A stretch of DNA of 64,000 bases from SXOA01 sp051004015 (lineage in GTDB: Bacteria > Planctomycetota > Planctomycetia > Pirellulales > Pirellulaceae), in NCBI GenBank assembly GCA_051004015.1, contig JBPCKT010000135.1, forward strand, positions 1 through 64,000, in the 5' to 3' direction. The notes beneath the pieces were generated by a model. That model was not told the origin of the DNA and made no database searches. It saw only the letters and a program-made list of their open reading frames with translations. The translations under genes and the position numbers were made by a program. Positions 34,745 to 44,305 of the stretch are shown one piece after another; positions within the stretch are counted from its first letter, which is position 1; each line of letters starts with the position of its first letter.

Positions 34745-35937
34745 GCCGCTTGCTGGGCCGGCTCAGTTTCGACCGGGGCTTCCGGTGGGTGATGGGTTCG
34801 CGGCTCGGCTTCGCCCAAGATCACGCCCAGCGGTTTGGTGACGTCAAACTGGTCACAGATGATTTTGGCGACGGCCAGGAGCGGCGCCGCCATCAAGCCG
34901 CCGGCGATTCCCCACAGCCAGCCCCAGAAGAGCACGGACAAAATGACGGCCAGCGGCGAAAGCTGCAGCCGTTTGCTGAGCGTCATGGGCGTGACGAAAT
35001 AGCTCTCGATAAACGTAATCACGGCGAAGCAGCCGGCGACCAGGCCTCCCCAAGCCAGAGATTCGTGCGTCACCGATCCGACGAAGAACAGCACGATCAT
35101 GCAGACAAATGCCCCGACATGGGGGACGTAGTTGAGCAGCGTTGCCATCACACCCCACAGGATCGGGTTGGGTAGGCGCAATGCCCACATGGTCAAAGCC
35201 GTGACCACCCCCAGGCCGATGTTAATGATGGTCACCGTGAGCAAGTAACGACTGACGCCGACTTCGACATTTTGCACAAGTTGCACGATGTTCTTCTTTT
35301 CATAGAACAGCTCGCGGGATTCCACCGCTTGCTTCAGCAGCACGTCGGACAGGGCCAGCAGAAAGAACGCGACCACCAGCACGATGATCGACGACGCAAC
35401 GACGTGACCACTGAAGCCGAGCACCGTGATGGTCAGCTCTGGATTGGAGACTTCCACGGGGACGGTCTTGGGACCGTCGTCCGACTTGGTGAGATCCTCG
35501 ACGGCGTCCTTGGTCTTCTGAAAATCCCCCATAGGACCGGAATTGGAGCGAAGCATTGTCCGGACGCGGACCACCGTCTCCGGGGCATACACCAGCCACT
35601 CCTGCGCTTGGCCGGCCAGTTTGTATGCCCCGAATGCGAGGAGGGCTGAAACGCCTGTAATCAGGATGGCGGCGGACGCAAAGTCCGGCAGATGCAGCTT
35701 TCCCATCCGCCGGAGCAGTGGCCGCAGCAACAGTGCAAGCAACACCGCCAAGACCAGTGGAATCAGCAAGTCCCGCGCGAAGTACATCGCCCCGATGACC
35801 GCCAGGCCGCAGAGCACGACGATGGGCATGCTGGCCCGCGGACGAGGCGCGAGTTCCACCAATTCCTCAGCCGCGGGACTGACTCCTGGGCGGACGGTTG
35901 CCCTCTTGGGAGTCAACTCTTCAGAGGCGGCTGGCAT
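34741..35937 (-). CDS. AI-2E family transporter
   Basis: A 398-residue inner-membrane protein of the AI-2E/PerM-type exporter family. It has a hydrophilic N-terminus of about 35 residues, seven to eight helices, the periplasmic loop after the third helix, and the late motif VPHVGAF in LLNYVPHVGAFVC followed by ESYFVTPMTLSKRLQLSPL, which is diagnostic. The C-terminus is Pro/Glu-rich. Members export autoinducer-2 or act as sodium/proton antiporters; the substrate here is open. The start at 35937 (MPAASEEL) is chosen because the long upstream extension of the frame has no protein character. Confidence 0.92.
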   Translation of the reverse strand: MPAASEELTPKRATVRPGVSPAAEELVELAPRPRASMPIVVLCGLAVIGAMYFARDLLIPLVLAVLLALLLRPLLRRMGKLHLPDFASAAILITGVSALLAFGAYKLAGQAQEWLVYAPETVVRVRTMLRSNSGPMGDFQKTKDAVEDLTKSDDGPKTVPVEVSNPELTITVLGFSGHVVASSIIVLVVAFFLLALSDVLLKQAVESRELFYEKKNIVQLVQNVEVGVSRYLLTVTIINIGLGVVTALTMWALRLPNPILWGVMATLLNYVPHVGAFVCMIVLFFVGSVTHESLAWGGLVAGCFAVITFIESYFVTPMTLSKRLQLSPLAVILSVLFWGWLWGIAGGLMAAPLLAVAKIICDQFDVTKPLGVILGEAEPRTHHPPEAPVETEPAQQAA

Positions 35938-36032
35938 GGTAGTCTCGACTTCGGTCCGTGGTGAAAGCGTCGAAGCAGGGATACGCAAAGGGCGTACCAA
36001 GCATGACCGAGGTGCCGCGAACTGGACATTTC

Positions 36033-36060
36033 TTGACCGCGTAGGAGAGGGCGCTACGAT
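36033..36060 (+). promoter_or_regulatory. candidate sigma-70-like promoter
   Basis: TTGACC (36033-36038) and TACGAT (36055-36060) are 16 bases apart. They would drive the secreted protein gene at 36238 with a leader of about 170 bases. The match is moderate. Confidence 0.3.
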
Positions 36061-36237
36061 GTTCTTACAGCTCTCGCGGAGCGGTGCGCGGTCCCGGTGG
36101 CCGCTAGCCCTTCGCGGAGTTGCCTCGCCCAAGACTCGATGACCGAGCGCGGCATTTCGGCCCAGTTCCCGGGCCAGCCGTGATTGCCAGCCAGGGACGG
36201 CGCGAACGCGCATCATCATCCTGAGGAGTCTGGCAAC

Positions 36238-37296
36238 ATGGACCGTTTGCACGGCCGCCGGAGAGCGGCACTGAGCCTGGTGTATCTGGCAAGTCTGTTT
36301 GTTTTGGCAAACTTTGCGGCCCCGGCCTTCGCTGAGCTGCCGCGGGTGGTGTTCGACATGCCCTACGCGGTGAGCTGCCGGGATGTGACGCCGCCGGAAT
36401 TCGCCGCGGCTAATCCGGGCGACAAGCTGATTGAGGTGAAGCTGGGCATCTCGTCCTTGCTGCAAGCGGGGAAGGAGCAAGACCTGGCCCAGTACTTTAT
36501 CCGCCTGGAAACTCCGCAGCGGACGATGGAGGTGATCGACTTCCTCCCCAAGTCGGCCCGCGAAAGCCTGCACGGCGGCAACACGGTGGTGACCAAGAAC
36601 TCCGAGACGACCCTCTCGCTGGGCATCAACATCACCGGCCATTACCAGGCGTTCACCGGCACGGCCATCACTCCCGGCATCAGCCAGAAAAACGGCACCT
36701 GCGTGAAGGTTGAAATGCTGCCGCCGCTGGAGACGGTGACGGCCAGCGGCACCATCCTCCGCGGCCGCGGGGTATACTTCAAGCTGAAATCGTCGCAGCG
36801 GAACCTGCTGGAAGGAGAGCGGGACTTCGCTGTGATCGTGCGTGTCCCCAGCGGCTGGCGCGGCGATTACTTGCATGTCCGCTGCGAAGCGGAGGGGATC
36901 GCTCGCGGCCTCGTCAGCTCGCTGGACCAGCGTCAGCTCTGCGGCCAGCGGGACTTCCTGATTGCCCTTTATCTGGAAGGAGACGCCGAAGCCCGCCGCG
37001 CGGCGGAAGCACTTTCCCAGTCGGAGGTCCATCTCCGCAATGTCGCTCACGTCAAAGCCAAGGAAATCCAGCAGCGGGCCGCTCCTTCGCTTTCGATGCA
37101 ACTGGGGCTCTCCTCCGGCCCATCCCCCAGCGCCATCCCGGCCGACTGGCAAGCTCGCCTGCTGTTCAGCCATCCCTCGCGCGTTTCGATACCCAAAAAG
37201 CTGCCGAGGGAAGTGGTGCAGGCAGCGCAGGAGTTTCGAAAGTCGCAGCAATCGCTGTCTCATTTGAGCGGTTGGGTTGTGACGGCAGCGAACTAA
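36238..37296 (+). CDS. secreted protein of unknown function
   Basis: A 352-residue exported protein. The signal peptide is clear from the ATG at 36238 (RRRAALSLVYLASLFVLANF to AFA), with GAGGAG upstream. The mature part begins ELPRVVFDMPY and is mixed alpha/beta with two Cys (SCRDV and QLCGQ). The C-terminal 90 residues are helical and Ser/Gln-rich. I do not recognise a family. The phrase RNLLEGERDFAVIVRVP and the absence of enzymatic motifs suggest a structural or binding protein. Its TAA overlaps the TAG of the convergent cytochrome/PSD1 gene. Confidence 0.8.
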   Translation: MDRLHGRRRAALSLVYLASLFVLANFAAPAFAELPRVVFDMPYAVSCRDVTPPEFAAANPGDKLIEVKLGISSLLQAGKEQDLAQYFIRLETPQRTMEVIDFLPKSARESLHGGNTVVTKNSETTLSLGINITGHYQAFTGTAITPGISQKNGTCVKVEMLPPLETVTASGTILRGRGVYFKLKSSQRNLLEGERDFAVIVRVPSGWRGDYLHVRCEAEGIARGLVSSLDQRQLCGQRDFLIALYLEGDAEARRAAEALSQSEVHLRNVAHVKAKEIQQRAAPSLSMQLGLSSGPSPSAIPADWQARLLFSHPSRVSIPKKLPREVVQAAQEFRKSQQSLSHLSGWVVTAAN

Positions 37297-40070
37297 TCCA
37301 CAAAGACAAACTCGTTGGACATCAGCAGAGCCTGAATAAATCTTTCCAGCTCCACGGCGGATGGTGCGGGGCCGAGGAACTCGTCGCCGAGCTTCTGTTC
37401 GCTCTCATCCGGCATTCTCTGCAAGAGGACCTGGTAAATCCGTTTGATTCTCCGCGCGTTATCGGGATCCGACGCGATATCCCCTCGATTGAGCACGCGC
37501 TCGCTGATTTGCTTGAGGAACGGACCATTCATCAGATAGAGGGCCTGGGGGGAGACCGTCGTTAAGTCCCGCTGGGGGCTGCTGGCGTTGGGGCTGGGGA
37601 AATCGAAGACGCTGAAGATGCCGGGAAGGTCCTGCCGGTCGATGAAGGAATACATCGTCCGCCGCGGTATGAAGCTCGCGCCAAGCAGATCTTCCGATTT
37701 GCCGCCCAAGCGGGAATCTAACTGTCCAGTGATAGCAACCAATGAATCTCGCGTCGTTTCAAAATCGAGCCGCTGCCGGTTCATCTTCCAGAGCAGCCGA
37801 TTCTCCGGGTCAGCCGCTAGTCCTTCCGGCCGGTCAAGACTTTGCTGTTGCCACGTTGCCGAGAGCAGAATCTGGCGATGAATTTTCTTCAGCGACCAGC
37901 CGCTACGGACGATGTCCCTGGCCAGGTAGTCGAGCAGTTCGCCGTGCGATGGCGGGTCGCTCCGCAGGCCGAAGTCACTGGGAGTGCGAACCAGACCTTC
38001 GCCGAAATGCCAGAGCCAGGCCCGATTTACGAGCACCCGCGACGTCAAGGGATTGACGGGATCGACAATCGCCTTGGCCATCTCCAGCCGCCCGCTCCCC
38101 TGCGTGAAGGGCTTCCGGTCCTTGCTGGCCACCGCCACGAACTGCCGCGGAACCGCGTCGCCGGGGCGATACGGATTCCCCCGCAGAAAAATCCGCGGCT
38201 CATAGGGCTCATCATCCACAAGCACCATCGCTCGCGGCGGCGCAGCCGGCGCGGTCATCAGCCAGGTTTCCACGTCCTTGAGCAATCCCTGATAGACGCC
38301 CTGCGAAGCACGATCGGGCAGCAGCGTCAAAAAGCCCCAGCCAAAAAGGAGCGGGATGTTGGCAGGGACACCGTCCGCATAAATCTCCTGCCGCAGCTCC
38401 TCTTCCGCATTGTCCGCCAGTCGGGCTGGTGGAGGCTCCTTCCTTTCCACCGCTTGCTTGAGTTGCTCCTTCCAGTTGGCGTCGATTCGCTTGAGAAGCT
38501 CGCCGTAAACGATAGCAACATCGTTTAAGGAGGTCAGAGGTTTTTCGGCCAGTTCCTTGAGCACGAGTGGATTGACCGCCGTACTCTCTTTTGCAAGCAG
38601 CGAGATTACTCCCGGCGATTTCTCGCTGAATTGTTCCACCGGAAGTTCTGCCAGCACGTGCCACGGATGCCACACCGGATGCGGCGACGATTTTGACTTC
38701 TCCAAGTAGTTCTGCCACCGCACGATCATCGCCGGATTCAGTTCTCCCGGATCGGTCAGGAGCATGAAGTCTTCCACCGCCGGCTTCTTCCGCGCGGCAT
38801 CGGCAGCCAGCAAGTATTCAGCGCCTCGCGTCCGGGCGCCGGCAACGATGGTGGCATGTTTTTCCTGCACGAAGGCATCCAGCTTCTGCTGCCGGCGGGC
38901 GAGCTCGAAGGTGAACTTGGGATAATCCTCGCCCTCCGTCGGCGGCGGAGTGAACTCCGGCAACACCAGCGGTTCACTGCTGCTGCGGAGGATGCCGTAG
39001 AGGGAGTAATAGTCGGCTGTCGGAATGGGGTCATATTTGTGATCGTGGCAGCGGGCGCAGGTGACGGTCAGCCCCATCAGGCCGCGGGTGACGACGTCGA
39101 TCCGGTCGTCCAGGATGTCATGCACGTTCCCCATGTAGTGCGGGCCGAGCGTGAGAAACCCCATCGCCGTCAGCGGCCGCTTGTCCTCCCCCATGTCCAG
39201 TTGATCGGCCGCCAGTTGCTCCACGATGAAGCGGTCAAAGGGGCGATCCTCGTTCAGCGAACGAATAACGTAGTCGCGGTAGGTATAGGCCCACGGGTAA
39301 TTCTTCTCCTCGAAGAAGACGTACCCCTTGTTGTCCGCGTATCGGGCCACGTCGAGCCAGTGCCGGCCCCACCGCTCCCCATAGCGGGGCGACGCGAGCA
39401 GCCGATCGATGAGCCGCGGCCAGGCGTCGGGGGATTGGTCCTGCTCGAACTCCGCGACTTCTTCGTAGGTCGGTGGAAAGCCGAGCAAATCGAAGTACGC
39501 GCGGCGAATGAGGGTTCGCTTATCCGCCTGAGGTGAAAGCGAAAGCTTGGATTCTTGGAGTTTGGCAATGACGAATTTATCGAGCGGCCCTTCGCCGCCG
39601 GCAACCTCGGGAACCGCCGGCTTCACCACCGGCTGAAACGCCCAGTGCACTTTCCAAGCATCTCCCGCCTTCACCGGCACCCCTTCCGGCCATGGCAAAC
39701 CAAGCTCCACCCAGCGAGTGATCACGGCTACTACCTCCGGCCGCAGCGTGCTATTCGGCGGCATCTGCAAATCCCCTTCGCGACGGATTGCCTGGACCAG
39801 CCTGCTCTCTTTGACGTTGCCGGCTACTGCGGCAGGGCCTTCATCGCCACCTTTCAAAACCCCCTCTCTCGTATCGAGCCGGAGCCCCCCTTCTTGCTTC
39901 TGCGGTCCATGGCAGGAAAGACAATTGGCGGCCAGCAGAGGGCGAACCTGCCGTTCAAAGAAATCGAGTTGCTCGGGGGAGAAGCCCTTCGCCGGGTCCG
40001 CACCCTGGGCCGTACCCATCACGAAGTGGACTGCAAGAACTAGCACGGCTATGGCTATTCGCTGTCGCAT
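37293..40070 (-). CDS. PSCyt1/DUF1549/DUF1553 (PSD1) protein
   Basis: A 925-residue exported planctomycete protein. A signal peptide (1-23) is followed by a PSCyt1 cytochrome-c-like domain with CLSCH heme-binding motif at residues 50-54 and an upstream FFERQVRPLLAANC. DUF1549 then spans about 140-350 (PPTYEEV, ASPRYGERWGRHWLDVARYADN, CARCHDHKYDP) and DUF1553 about 600-890 (SRVLVNRAWLWHFGEGLV, PSHGELLDYLA, WSLKKIHRQI, NASSPQRDLTTVSPQALYLMN). Function is not established; extracytoplasmic redox or polysaccharide-related roles have been proposed for the family. The usual DUF1501 partner is not adjacent but lies 2.7 kb away at 42742. Confidence 0.93.
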   Translation of the reverse strand: MRQRIAIAVLVLAVHFVMGTAQGADPAKGFSPEQLDFFERQVRPLLAANCLSCHGPQKQEGGLRLDTREGVLKGGDEGPAAVAGNVKESRLVQAIRREGDLQMPPNSTLRPEVVAVITRWVELGLPWPEGVPVKAGDAWKVHWAFQPVVKPAVPEVAGGEGPLDKFVIAKLQESKLSLSPQADKRTLIRRAYFDLLGFPPTYEEVAEFEQDQSPDAWPRLIDRLLASPRYGERWGRHWLDVARYADNKGYVFFEEKNYPWAYTYRDYVIRSLNEDRPFDRFIVEQLAADQLDMGEDKRPLTAMGFLTLGPHYMGNVHDILDDRIDVVTRGLMGLTVTCARCHDHKYDPIPTADYYSLYGILRSSSEPLVLPEFTPPPTEGEDYPKFTFELARRQQKLDAFVQEKHATIVAGARTRGAEYLLAADAARKKPAVEDFMLLTDPGELNPAMIVRWQNYLEKSKSSPHPVWHPWHVLAELPVEQFSEKSPGVISLLAKESTAVNPLVLKELAEKPLTSLNDVAIVYGELLKRIDANWKEQLKQAVERKEPPPARLADNAEEELRQEIYADGVPANIPLLFGWGFLTLLPDRASQGVYQGLLKDVETWLMTAPAAPPRAMVLVDDEPYEPRIFLRGNPYRPGDAVPRQFVAVASKDRKPFTQGSGRLEMAKAIVDPVNPLTSRVLVNRAWLWHFGEGLVRTPSDFGLRSDPPSHGELLDYLARDIVRSGWSLKKIHRQILLSATWQQQSLDRPEGLAADPENRLLWKMNRQRLDFETTRDSLVAITGQLDSRLGGKSEDLLGASFIPRRTMYSFIDRQDLPGIFSVFDFPSPNASSPQRDLTTVSPQALYLMNGPFLKQISERVLNRGDIASDPDNARRIKRIYQVLLQRMPDESEQKLGDEFLGPAPSAVELERFIQALLMSNEFVFVD

Positions 40071-40711
40071 GGTTCGATTCTACTCGGTCAGGGCGGCTCA
40101 TTCAGGCCGCAGCCCATAAGGGTTTTGAAAGCCCTTCGATCCCCCCGACGGGACTATTTTTATTCAGGTTTTCAAGGTCGTTTTTCGCGGACTTACGTCG
40201 AGCGGTCTCGTCGCAAGTCGTTATGTATACAATTGTTTCAATGATTCAAGTCGTCCTAAGTCTGATTCATCGCCTCGTTCTTGATTCATCCGCGGCGGTG
40301 TATTCCCCATAAGGTTTTTTTCGCTTCCGTCGAGGCTCTGGATTTAACCGCAGAATACGCGGAGGGGCGCAGAGAAGAATCTCAGGAACGGCGAGGCATG
40401 CCAATGTCCCCTCCGCGCCCCTCTGCGTTCTCGGCGGTCATTCCCTACTGCTGCCATTGCCCCGTGCCCCTTATCCTGTATGTCCGGATGCATTATACAC
40501 TATTGTACACTTAGGAAAGGCCGCCGGGTGCGTCCGCTCGCGAAAAAGTCGAAGATTCTTTGTCGGGTTGCGCCGGGGGAGGCCCAAGGGCGAGGATGCG
40601 AAAGAATCGTCCGTTTGAGGCTGATGCGAGAACTGCGAAGTCCACCATGCGAACCACGATGTGGTTTCCAGTGTAGAATGGATTGGTCCGCCTATTCACC
40701 ACGGATAAACC
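40071..40711. other. 641-bp non-coding region between divergent genes
   Basis: No gene is supported here. It contains the start-side regulatory DNA of the PSD1 gene (minus) and Uma2 gene (plus), an AT-richer stretch near 40200-40260, and a nonamer inverted repeat at 40344-40440. No convincing promoter pair was found. Confidence 0.5.
40344..40440. repeat. nonamer inverted repeat with TTAACC end
   Basis: The left arm begins TTAACCGCAGAATACGCGG and continues GGGCGCAGAG. The right arm reads in 9-mers CCTCCGCGC, CCCTCTGCG, TTCTCGGCG, then GTCA, and is complementary with few mismatches. The layout matches the elements at 56481-56601 and 60349-60527. Confidence 0.75.
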
Positions 40712-41317
40712 ATGGAATCCTCCCTGCTTGAGCTCGTGTCAGTTCCACCGGAAGCGGTGCGCCGTTTCACGGTGGACGAATACCACGCCATGATCCAGGC
40801 GGGTATTCTGACGCAGGACGATCCCTATGAGCTCATCGAAGGCTGGCTGGTTCCCAAGATGACACGCAATGCACCGCATGACTTGTGCGTTCAAAGACTC
40901 CAGCGAATGCTCATGAAGGTCCTGCCCAGTGAGTGGCTATGTTTCGTCCAGTCGGCAGTGACCCTGACCGATGGCGAGCCGGAGCCGGACATTGCCGTCG
41001 TTCGCGGCCCGGACGAGCAGTATGCAACCCGCCATCCGCACGGGCCTGATATCGCGATGGTGGCCGAAGTTGCGGACAGCAGCCTCGTTCGTGATCGAGA
41101 CACCAAGTTCCGTTCCTATGCGCGTGCGAATATCCCCGTCTATTGGATCGCCAATATTTCCGCGGATGTGCTGGAGGTCTATACCCAGCCCGGCGTCGAC
41201 CAGGACGGAGAGCCGACATACCTGATACGGCACGATTTTCAGCGGACGGACGTTGTCGCCGTCGTTATCGCGGGCAACCCATTCGCGACGGTCAAGGTGA
41301 GTGAGTTGCTGCCGTAA
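40712..41317 (+). CDS. Uma2 family (DUF820) endonuclease-like protein
   Basis: A 201-residue Uma2/DUF820 protein of the PD-(D/E)XK nuclease superfamily. Family marks are FTVDEYHAMIQAGIL, DDPYELIEGWLV, EPEPDIAVVRG and AEVADSS-x-x-RDRDTKFRSYARANIPVYWI, which hold the Asp, Glu and Lys expected at the active site. These proteins are abundant in planctomycetes and cyanobacteria; nuclease activity is inferred from fold, and the biological role is unknown. It appears complete. No obvious Shine-Dalgarno precedes the ATG. Confidence 0.92.
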   Translation: MESSLLELVSVPPEAVRRFTVDEYHAMIQAGILTQDDPYELIEGWLVPKMTRNAPHDLCVQRLQRMLMKVLPSEWLCFVQSAVTLTDGEPEPDIAVVRGPDEQYATRHPHGPDIAMVAEVADSSLVRDRDTKFRSYARANIPVYWIANISADVLEVYTQPGVDQDGEPTYLIRHDFQRTDVVAVVIAGNPFATVKVSELLP

Positions 41318-41337
41318 GTAATAACCAACTCCGCACC

Positions 41338-42657
41338 ATGGTCAGCCCCGCAGTGGATTCGCCGCAAACTCCGCTGCCGCCCGCAGCCCAGCCCCGCCGC
41401 CGCTGGTATCAGTTCACGCTGCGGACCGCGGGTGTCTGGATGGTGCTGCTCTGCCTCCTCCTCGGCAGCTTCGCCTGGTGGCGCGACCGGGCCGAGCGAC
41501 AGCGGAAGGTGGTGGAGGAGCTGAGGGCGCTGGGGGCGGACGTGCAGTACCGATACTTCTCACTTTGGGAAAAGCGCAACTTTGACCCATCGAAGGAGTT
41601 CTTTCCATGTACGCTCTTGCGACTCTGTTTGGGGGTCGATTTTATCTATGACGTTAGCATTGTCAATTTCACAAAACCGGCACCAATTCCAATCGCAACG
41701 ACCCAAGCGGCGATGGAGAGAATCAGGAAGCTTCCACACCTCGAATCTTTGGCGATTGATGGCGATGCTATTCGAGGGGCAGACCTCGATACGCTTCCGT
41801 GCCTCGAGTCGCTCAAGGTGCTCAGCATTTCATCGAGCCGCGCATCCGCAATAAGGGACTATCGAGGAGGGCTTTTCAAGGATGAGGATCTCATCCCGTT
41901 AGAAAAGGCAGGGAATTTGGAAGGGTTGGGCCTTTCTTACCAGCCAATCGGGGACGATGGCATGGCTCATCTCCGCAATTGCCGGAAGCTGGATATGCTG
42001 CTTATCAGCGGAACGAACGTCGGCGATGAAGGACTCAAGTACTTAAGCGAAATGAATGACCTCAGGCAGCTCGACATTTGCTACTCCCGAGTTACCGATG
42101 GAGGTCTCAAGGCGCTTCGCCATTGCGATTCGCTGGTCGAAATCATGATGGGCGGCAACGAGATAACCGGAGCCGGATTTGCCGATTTGGGACCAAAACC
42201 AAAGCTTCGGTCTCTGATTACTTATTCAATGCCTATCAGCGACAGCGCTTTGCCTCACCTGGCGCTGTTTCCCAATCTTGAGCTCCTGATGTTAAACAAC
42301 ACTCACGTTTCCGGCGCGGGACTCTCAAGCCTCAAGGGCCTTCCATCTCTCAAGGCAGTATTGGTCGGCAATTGCCCTATCACAGATGAAAACATTGCCG
42401 ACTTTCAAATTCCCGAGGGATGGACGTCCATCACTCTGAGCAGTACTGAAATCACCGACGCCGGAATTCGCCGGCTGAAATTCCCGGATAGCATCGTTGA
42501 AGTGGACCTGTCCGATACGACAATCACCGATGCCACGCTCGATCACCTGGCTCGATTACCTAATCTCATTTCACTAGATGTCGCATTCACGTCTGTTACT
42601 CCGTCGGGACTCACTCGCTTTCAGCGAAGCCGCCCCAATTGCGAAGTAAAAAAGTAG
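41338..42657 (+). CDS. membrane-anchored leucine-rich repeat protein
   Basis: A 439-residue protein. The N-terminus has the planctomycete pattern RRRWYQFTLRTAGVW followed by one membrane helix (residues 32-48), an RAERQRKVVEEL helix and a short beta segment (ALGADVQYRY). Leucine-rich repeats fill about 115-430, with recurring L-x-x-L-x-I/L-x-x-x-x-(I/V)-x-D-x-G-L units such as NVGDEGLKYLSEM and RVTDGGLKALRH. A surface protein-interaction role is likely. It starts 20 bp after the Uma2 gene. No catalytic domain is seen. Confidence 0.87.
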   Translation: MVSPAVDSPQTPLPPAAQPRRRWYQFTLRTAGVWMVLLCLLLGSFAWWRDRAERQRKVVEELRALGADVQYRYFSLWEKRNFDPSKEFFPCTLLRLCLGVDFIYDVSIVNFTKPAPIPIATTQAAMERIRKLPHLESLAIDGDAIRGADLDTLPCLESLKVLSISSSRASAIRDYRGGLFKDEDLIPLEKAGNLEGLGLSYQPIGDDGMAHLRNCRKLDMLLISGTNVGDEGLKYLSEMNDLRQLDICYSRVTDGGLKALRHCDSLVEIMMGGNEITGAGFADLGPKPKLRSLITYSMPISDSALPHLALFPNLELLMLNNTHVSGAGLSSLKGLPSLKAVLVGNCPITDENIADFQIPEGWTSITLSSTEITDAGIRRLKFPDSIVEVDLSDTTITDATLDHLARLPNLISLDVAFTSVTPSGLTRFQRSRPNCEVKK

Positions 42658-42741
42658 ATTCGCCACCTTCGCGCGCCGTGAAGTGTTAAAATGCGTTACA
42701 CTCCGCAGGAATATCTTTAGGCGTCCCTCCAATTCCCTCCC

Positions 42742-44001
42742 ATGTTCCCCACCTCCCACCTCTCCCGCCGCGCCCTCCTCAAGGGCCTGCTGCTGACCGC
42801 GGGGGGCTCGGCGGTGATGAATTGGGGGAGCTTGACGGGGCTGCCGGCATTGGCGGAGGAGGTGAAGAGGAAGCGGAAGCATTGCATTTTGCTGTGGATG
42901 AACGGCGGGGCGAGCCAGTTTGAGACGTTTGACATGAAGCCGGGGCGGGAGACGGGAGGCTTGTTCCGGCCGATTTCGACGAATGTGGCCGGGACGCAGG
43001 TTTGCGAGCTGATGCCCAAGATGTCCCGGATGATGGACAAGATTGCCGTCATTCGCTCGATGCGGACCAGCGAGGTGGACCATCCTGGCGGCATCTATCT
43101 GATGCACACGGGGTATCGGCCGGCGGCGAATGTCCGCTTTCCGGAGTTCGGGGCCATCGTCGCCAAGTACCAGGGGCAGGAAGGGGCCGACCTGCCGAGC
43201 TTCATCCGGGTCTTCACCCAGGCCCACGCCGGCAGCGGGTTTTTGGGGCCGAAGTATCAGCCGTTCGACATCGGGCCGGAAGGGAGCCTGCCGCCATTTT
43301 CCGCCTCGGGGATGGAAGCTCCGCTGGAAGCCCGCCGCCACGAGTTGCGGTCGTTCCTGGAAGATCGCTTCGCCGCCGAACACAAAGCCTACGTCAGCCG
43401 CATGCACCGGGAAGCGTATGAGAGTGCCCGCCGGCTGCAGAGTGCCCGCGAGGTTTTCAAAATCGACCGGGAGTGGGAACAGGACCGCGACCTGTACGGC
43501 GACAGCGAATTCGGCCGCCGTTGCCTGCTGGCCCGCAAGCTGGTGGAGCACGGGGTCTCGTTCATCGAAGTGAGCCAGAGCAGCTACGACTCGCACGCGG
43601 ACAACTTCGCCTGGCACAAAGGACTCGTTCCGCCGATGGAGCACGCCTGGGCCGGCCTGCTGACCGATTTGCAGCGACGGGGGCTCCTCGACGACACGCT
43701 CGTCGTTTGGACCGGCGAAATCGGCCGCACGCCGCAAATCAACAACCGGGCCGGGCGGGACCACTACGTCCGCTCCTGGACCACCGCCCTCGCCGGCTGC
43801 GGCATCAAAGGCGGGGCGGTCTACGGGGCCTCCGACGAGGACGGGGCGGAAGTGAAGGACAACCCGGTCACCGAAGGGGACTTTTTCGCCACCATCTATC
43901 ATGCCCTGGGCATCGACCCCAAAACGGAAAACTACGCCGGCGTGCGGCCGATACCGTTGGCGCCGTTTGGGTCGAAGGTGGTGGAGGAGCTGTTTGGGTA
44001 G
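42742..44001 (+). CDS. DUF1501 protein, Tat-exported
   Basis: A 419-residue DUF1501 protein, a family related to sulfatases/alkaline phosphatases and very frequent in planctomycetes. The N-terminus carries a twin-arginine signal, SRRALLKG (8-15), followed by a hydrophobic stretch. Typical segments: ILLWMNGGASQFETFDMKPG, VIRSMRT, MHTGYRP, DSEFGRRCLLARKLVEHGV and WTGEIGRTPQINNRAGRDHY. Length is normal. These proteins are usually encoded next to PSCyt1/PSD1 genes; here two unrelated genes lie between. Confidence 0.93.
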   Translation: MFPTSHLSRRALLKGLLLTAGGSAVMNWGSLTGLPALAEEVKRKRKHCILLWMNGGASQFETFDMKPGRETGGLFRPISTNVAGTQVCELMPKMSRMMDKIAVIRSMRTSEVDHPGGIYLMHTGYRPAANVRFPEFGAIVAKYQGQEGADLPSFIRVFTQAHAGSGFLGPKYQPFDIGPEGSLPPFSASGMEAPLEARRHELRSFLEDRFAAEHKAYVSRMHREAYESARRLQSAREVFKIDREWEQDRDLYGDSEFGRRCLLARKLVEHGVSFIEVSQSSYDSHADNFAWHKGLVPPMEHAWAGLLTDLQRRGLLDDTLVVWTGEIGRTPQINNRAGRDHYVRSWTTALAGCGIKGGAVYGASDEDGAEVKDNPVTEGDFFATIYHALGIDPKTENYAGVRPIPLAPFGSKVVEELFG

Positions 44002-44008
44002 ACCGTGG

Positions 44009-44014
44009 TATAAT
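44009..44014 (+). promoter_or_regulatory. extended -10 promoter, leaderless spacing
   Basis: TGGTATAAT, a perfect extended -10 (TGn-TATAAT), ends six bases before the ATG at 44021, so transcription should begin at the start codon itself. No -35 is visible, as is usual for extended -10 promoters. The hexamer lies just after the DUF1501 stop. Confidence 0.5.
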
Positions 44015-44020
44015 GAAGAG

Positions 44021-44305
44021 ATGCCATTTGCACCCCAGCAAGATTGGACCGCCTTTGCCGTCCAAACAGCCGCAGAAGAATCGGCCTGGATACGGGGTCT
44101 AAAAACGGAGGAGCGTTTCGCCTTGTATGCGGACCTGTTCGGGGTCATTTGGAAGGCGCGACAAAATCGGCTCCCCGGAGACTGGGATGAACTAGACGAG
44201 TGGAGTTGGCAACAAAAGCTTTCCGTCCACCAGCGGTGTGCCAGCGCGTACAGGAAATTGGATGAATTCCAGCATGCACGAGCCGCTGCAACAAACACTG
44301 TTTGA
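44021..44305 (+). CDS. small protein upstream of nucleotidyltransferase
   Basis: A 94-residue protein, MPFAPQQDW onwards, with helical segments rich in Trp, Arg and Glu (AEESAWIRGLKTEERFALY). No domain is recognised. It overlaps the following nucleotidyltransferase gene by 44 bp, and a consensus extended -10 sits immediately upstream. The arrangement, a short gene followed by an AbiEii-like toxin-fold gene, resembles toxin-antitoxin pairs, but the sequence does not match a known antitoxin family by eye. Confidence 0.65.
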   Translation: MPFAPQQDWTAFAVQTAAEESAWIRGLKTEERFALYADLFGVIWKARQNRLPGDWDELDEWSWQQKLSVHQRCASAYRKLDEFQHARAAATNTV

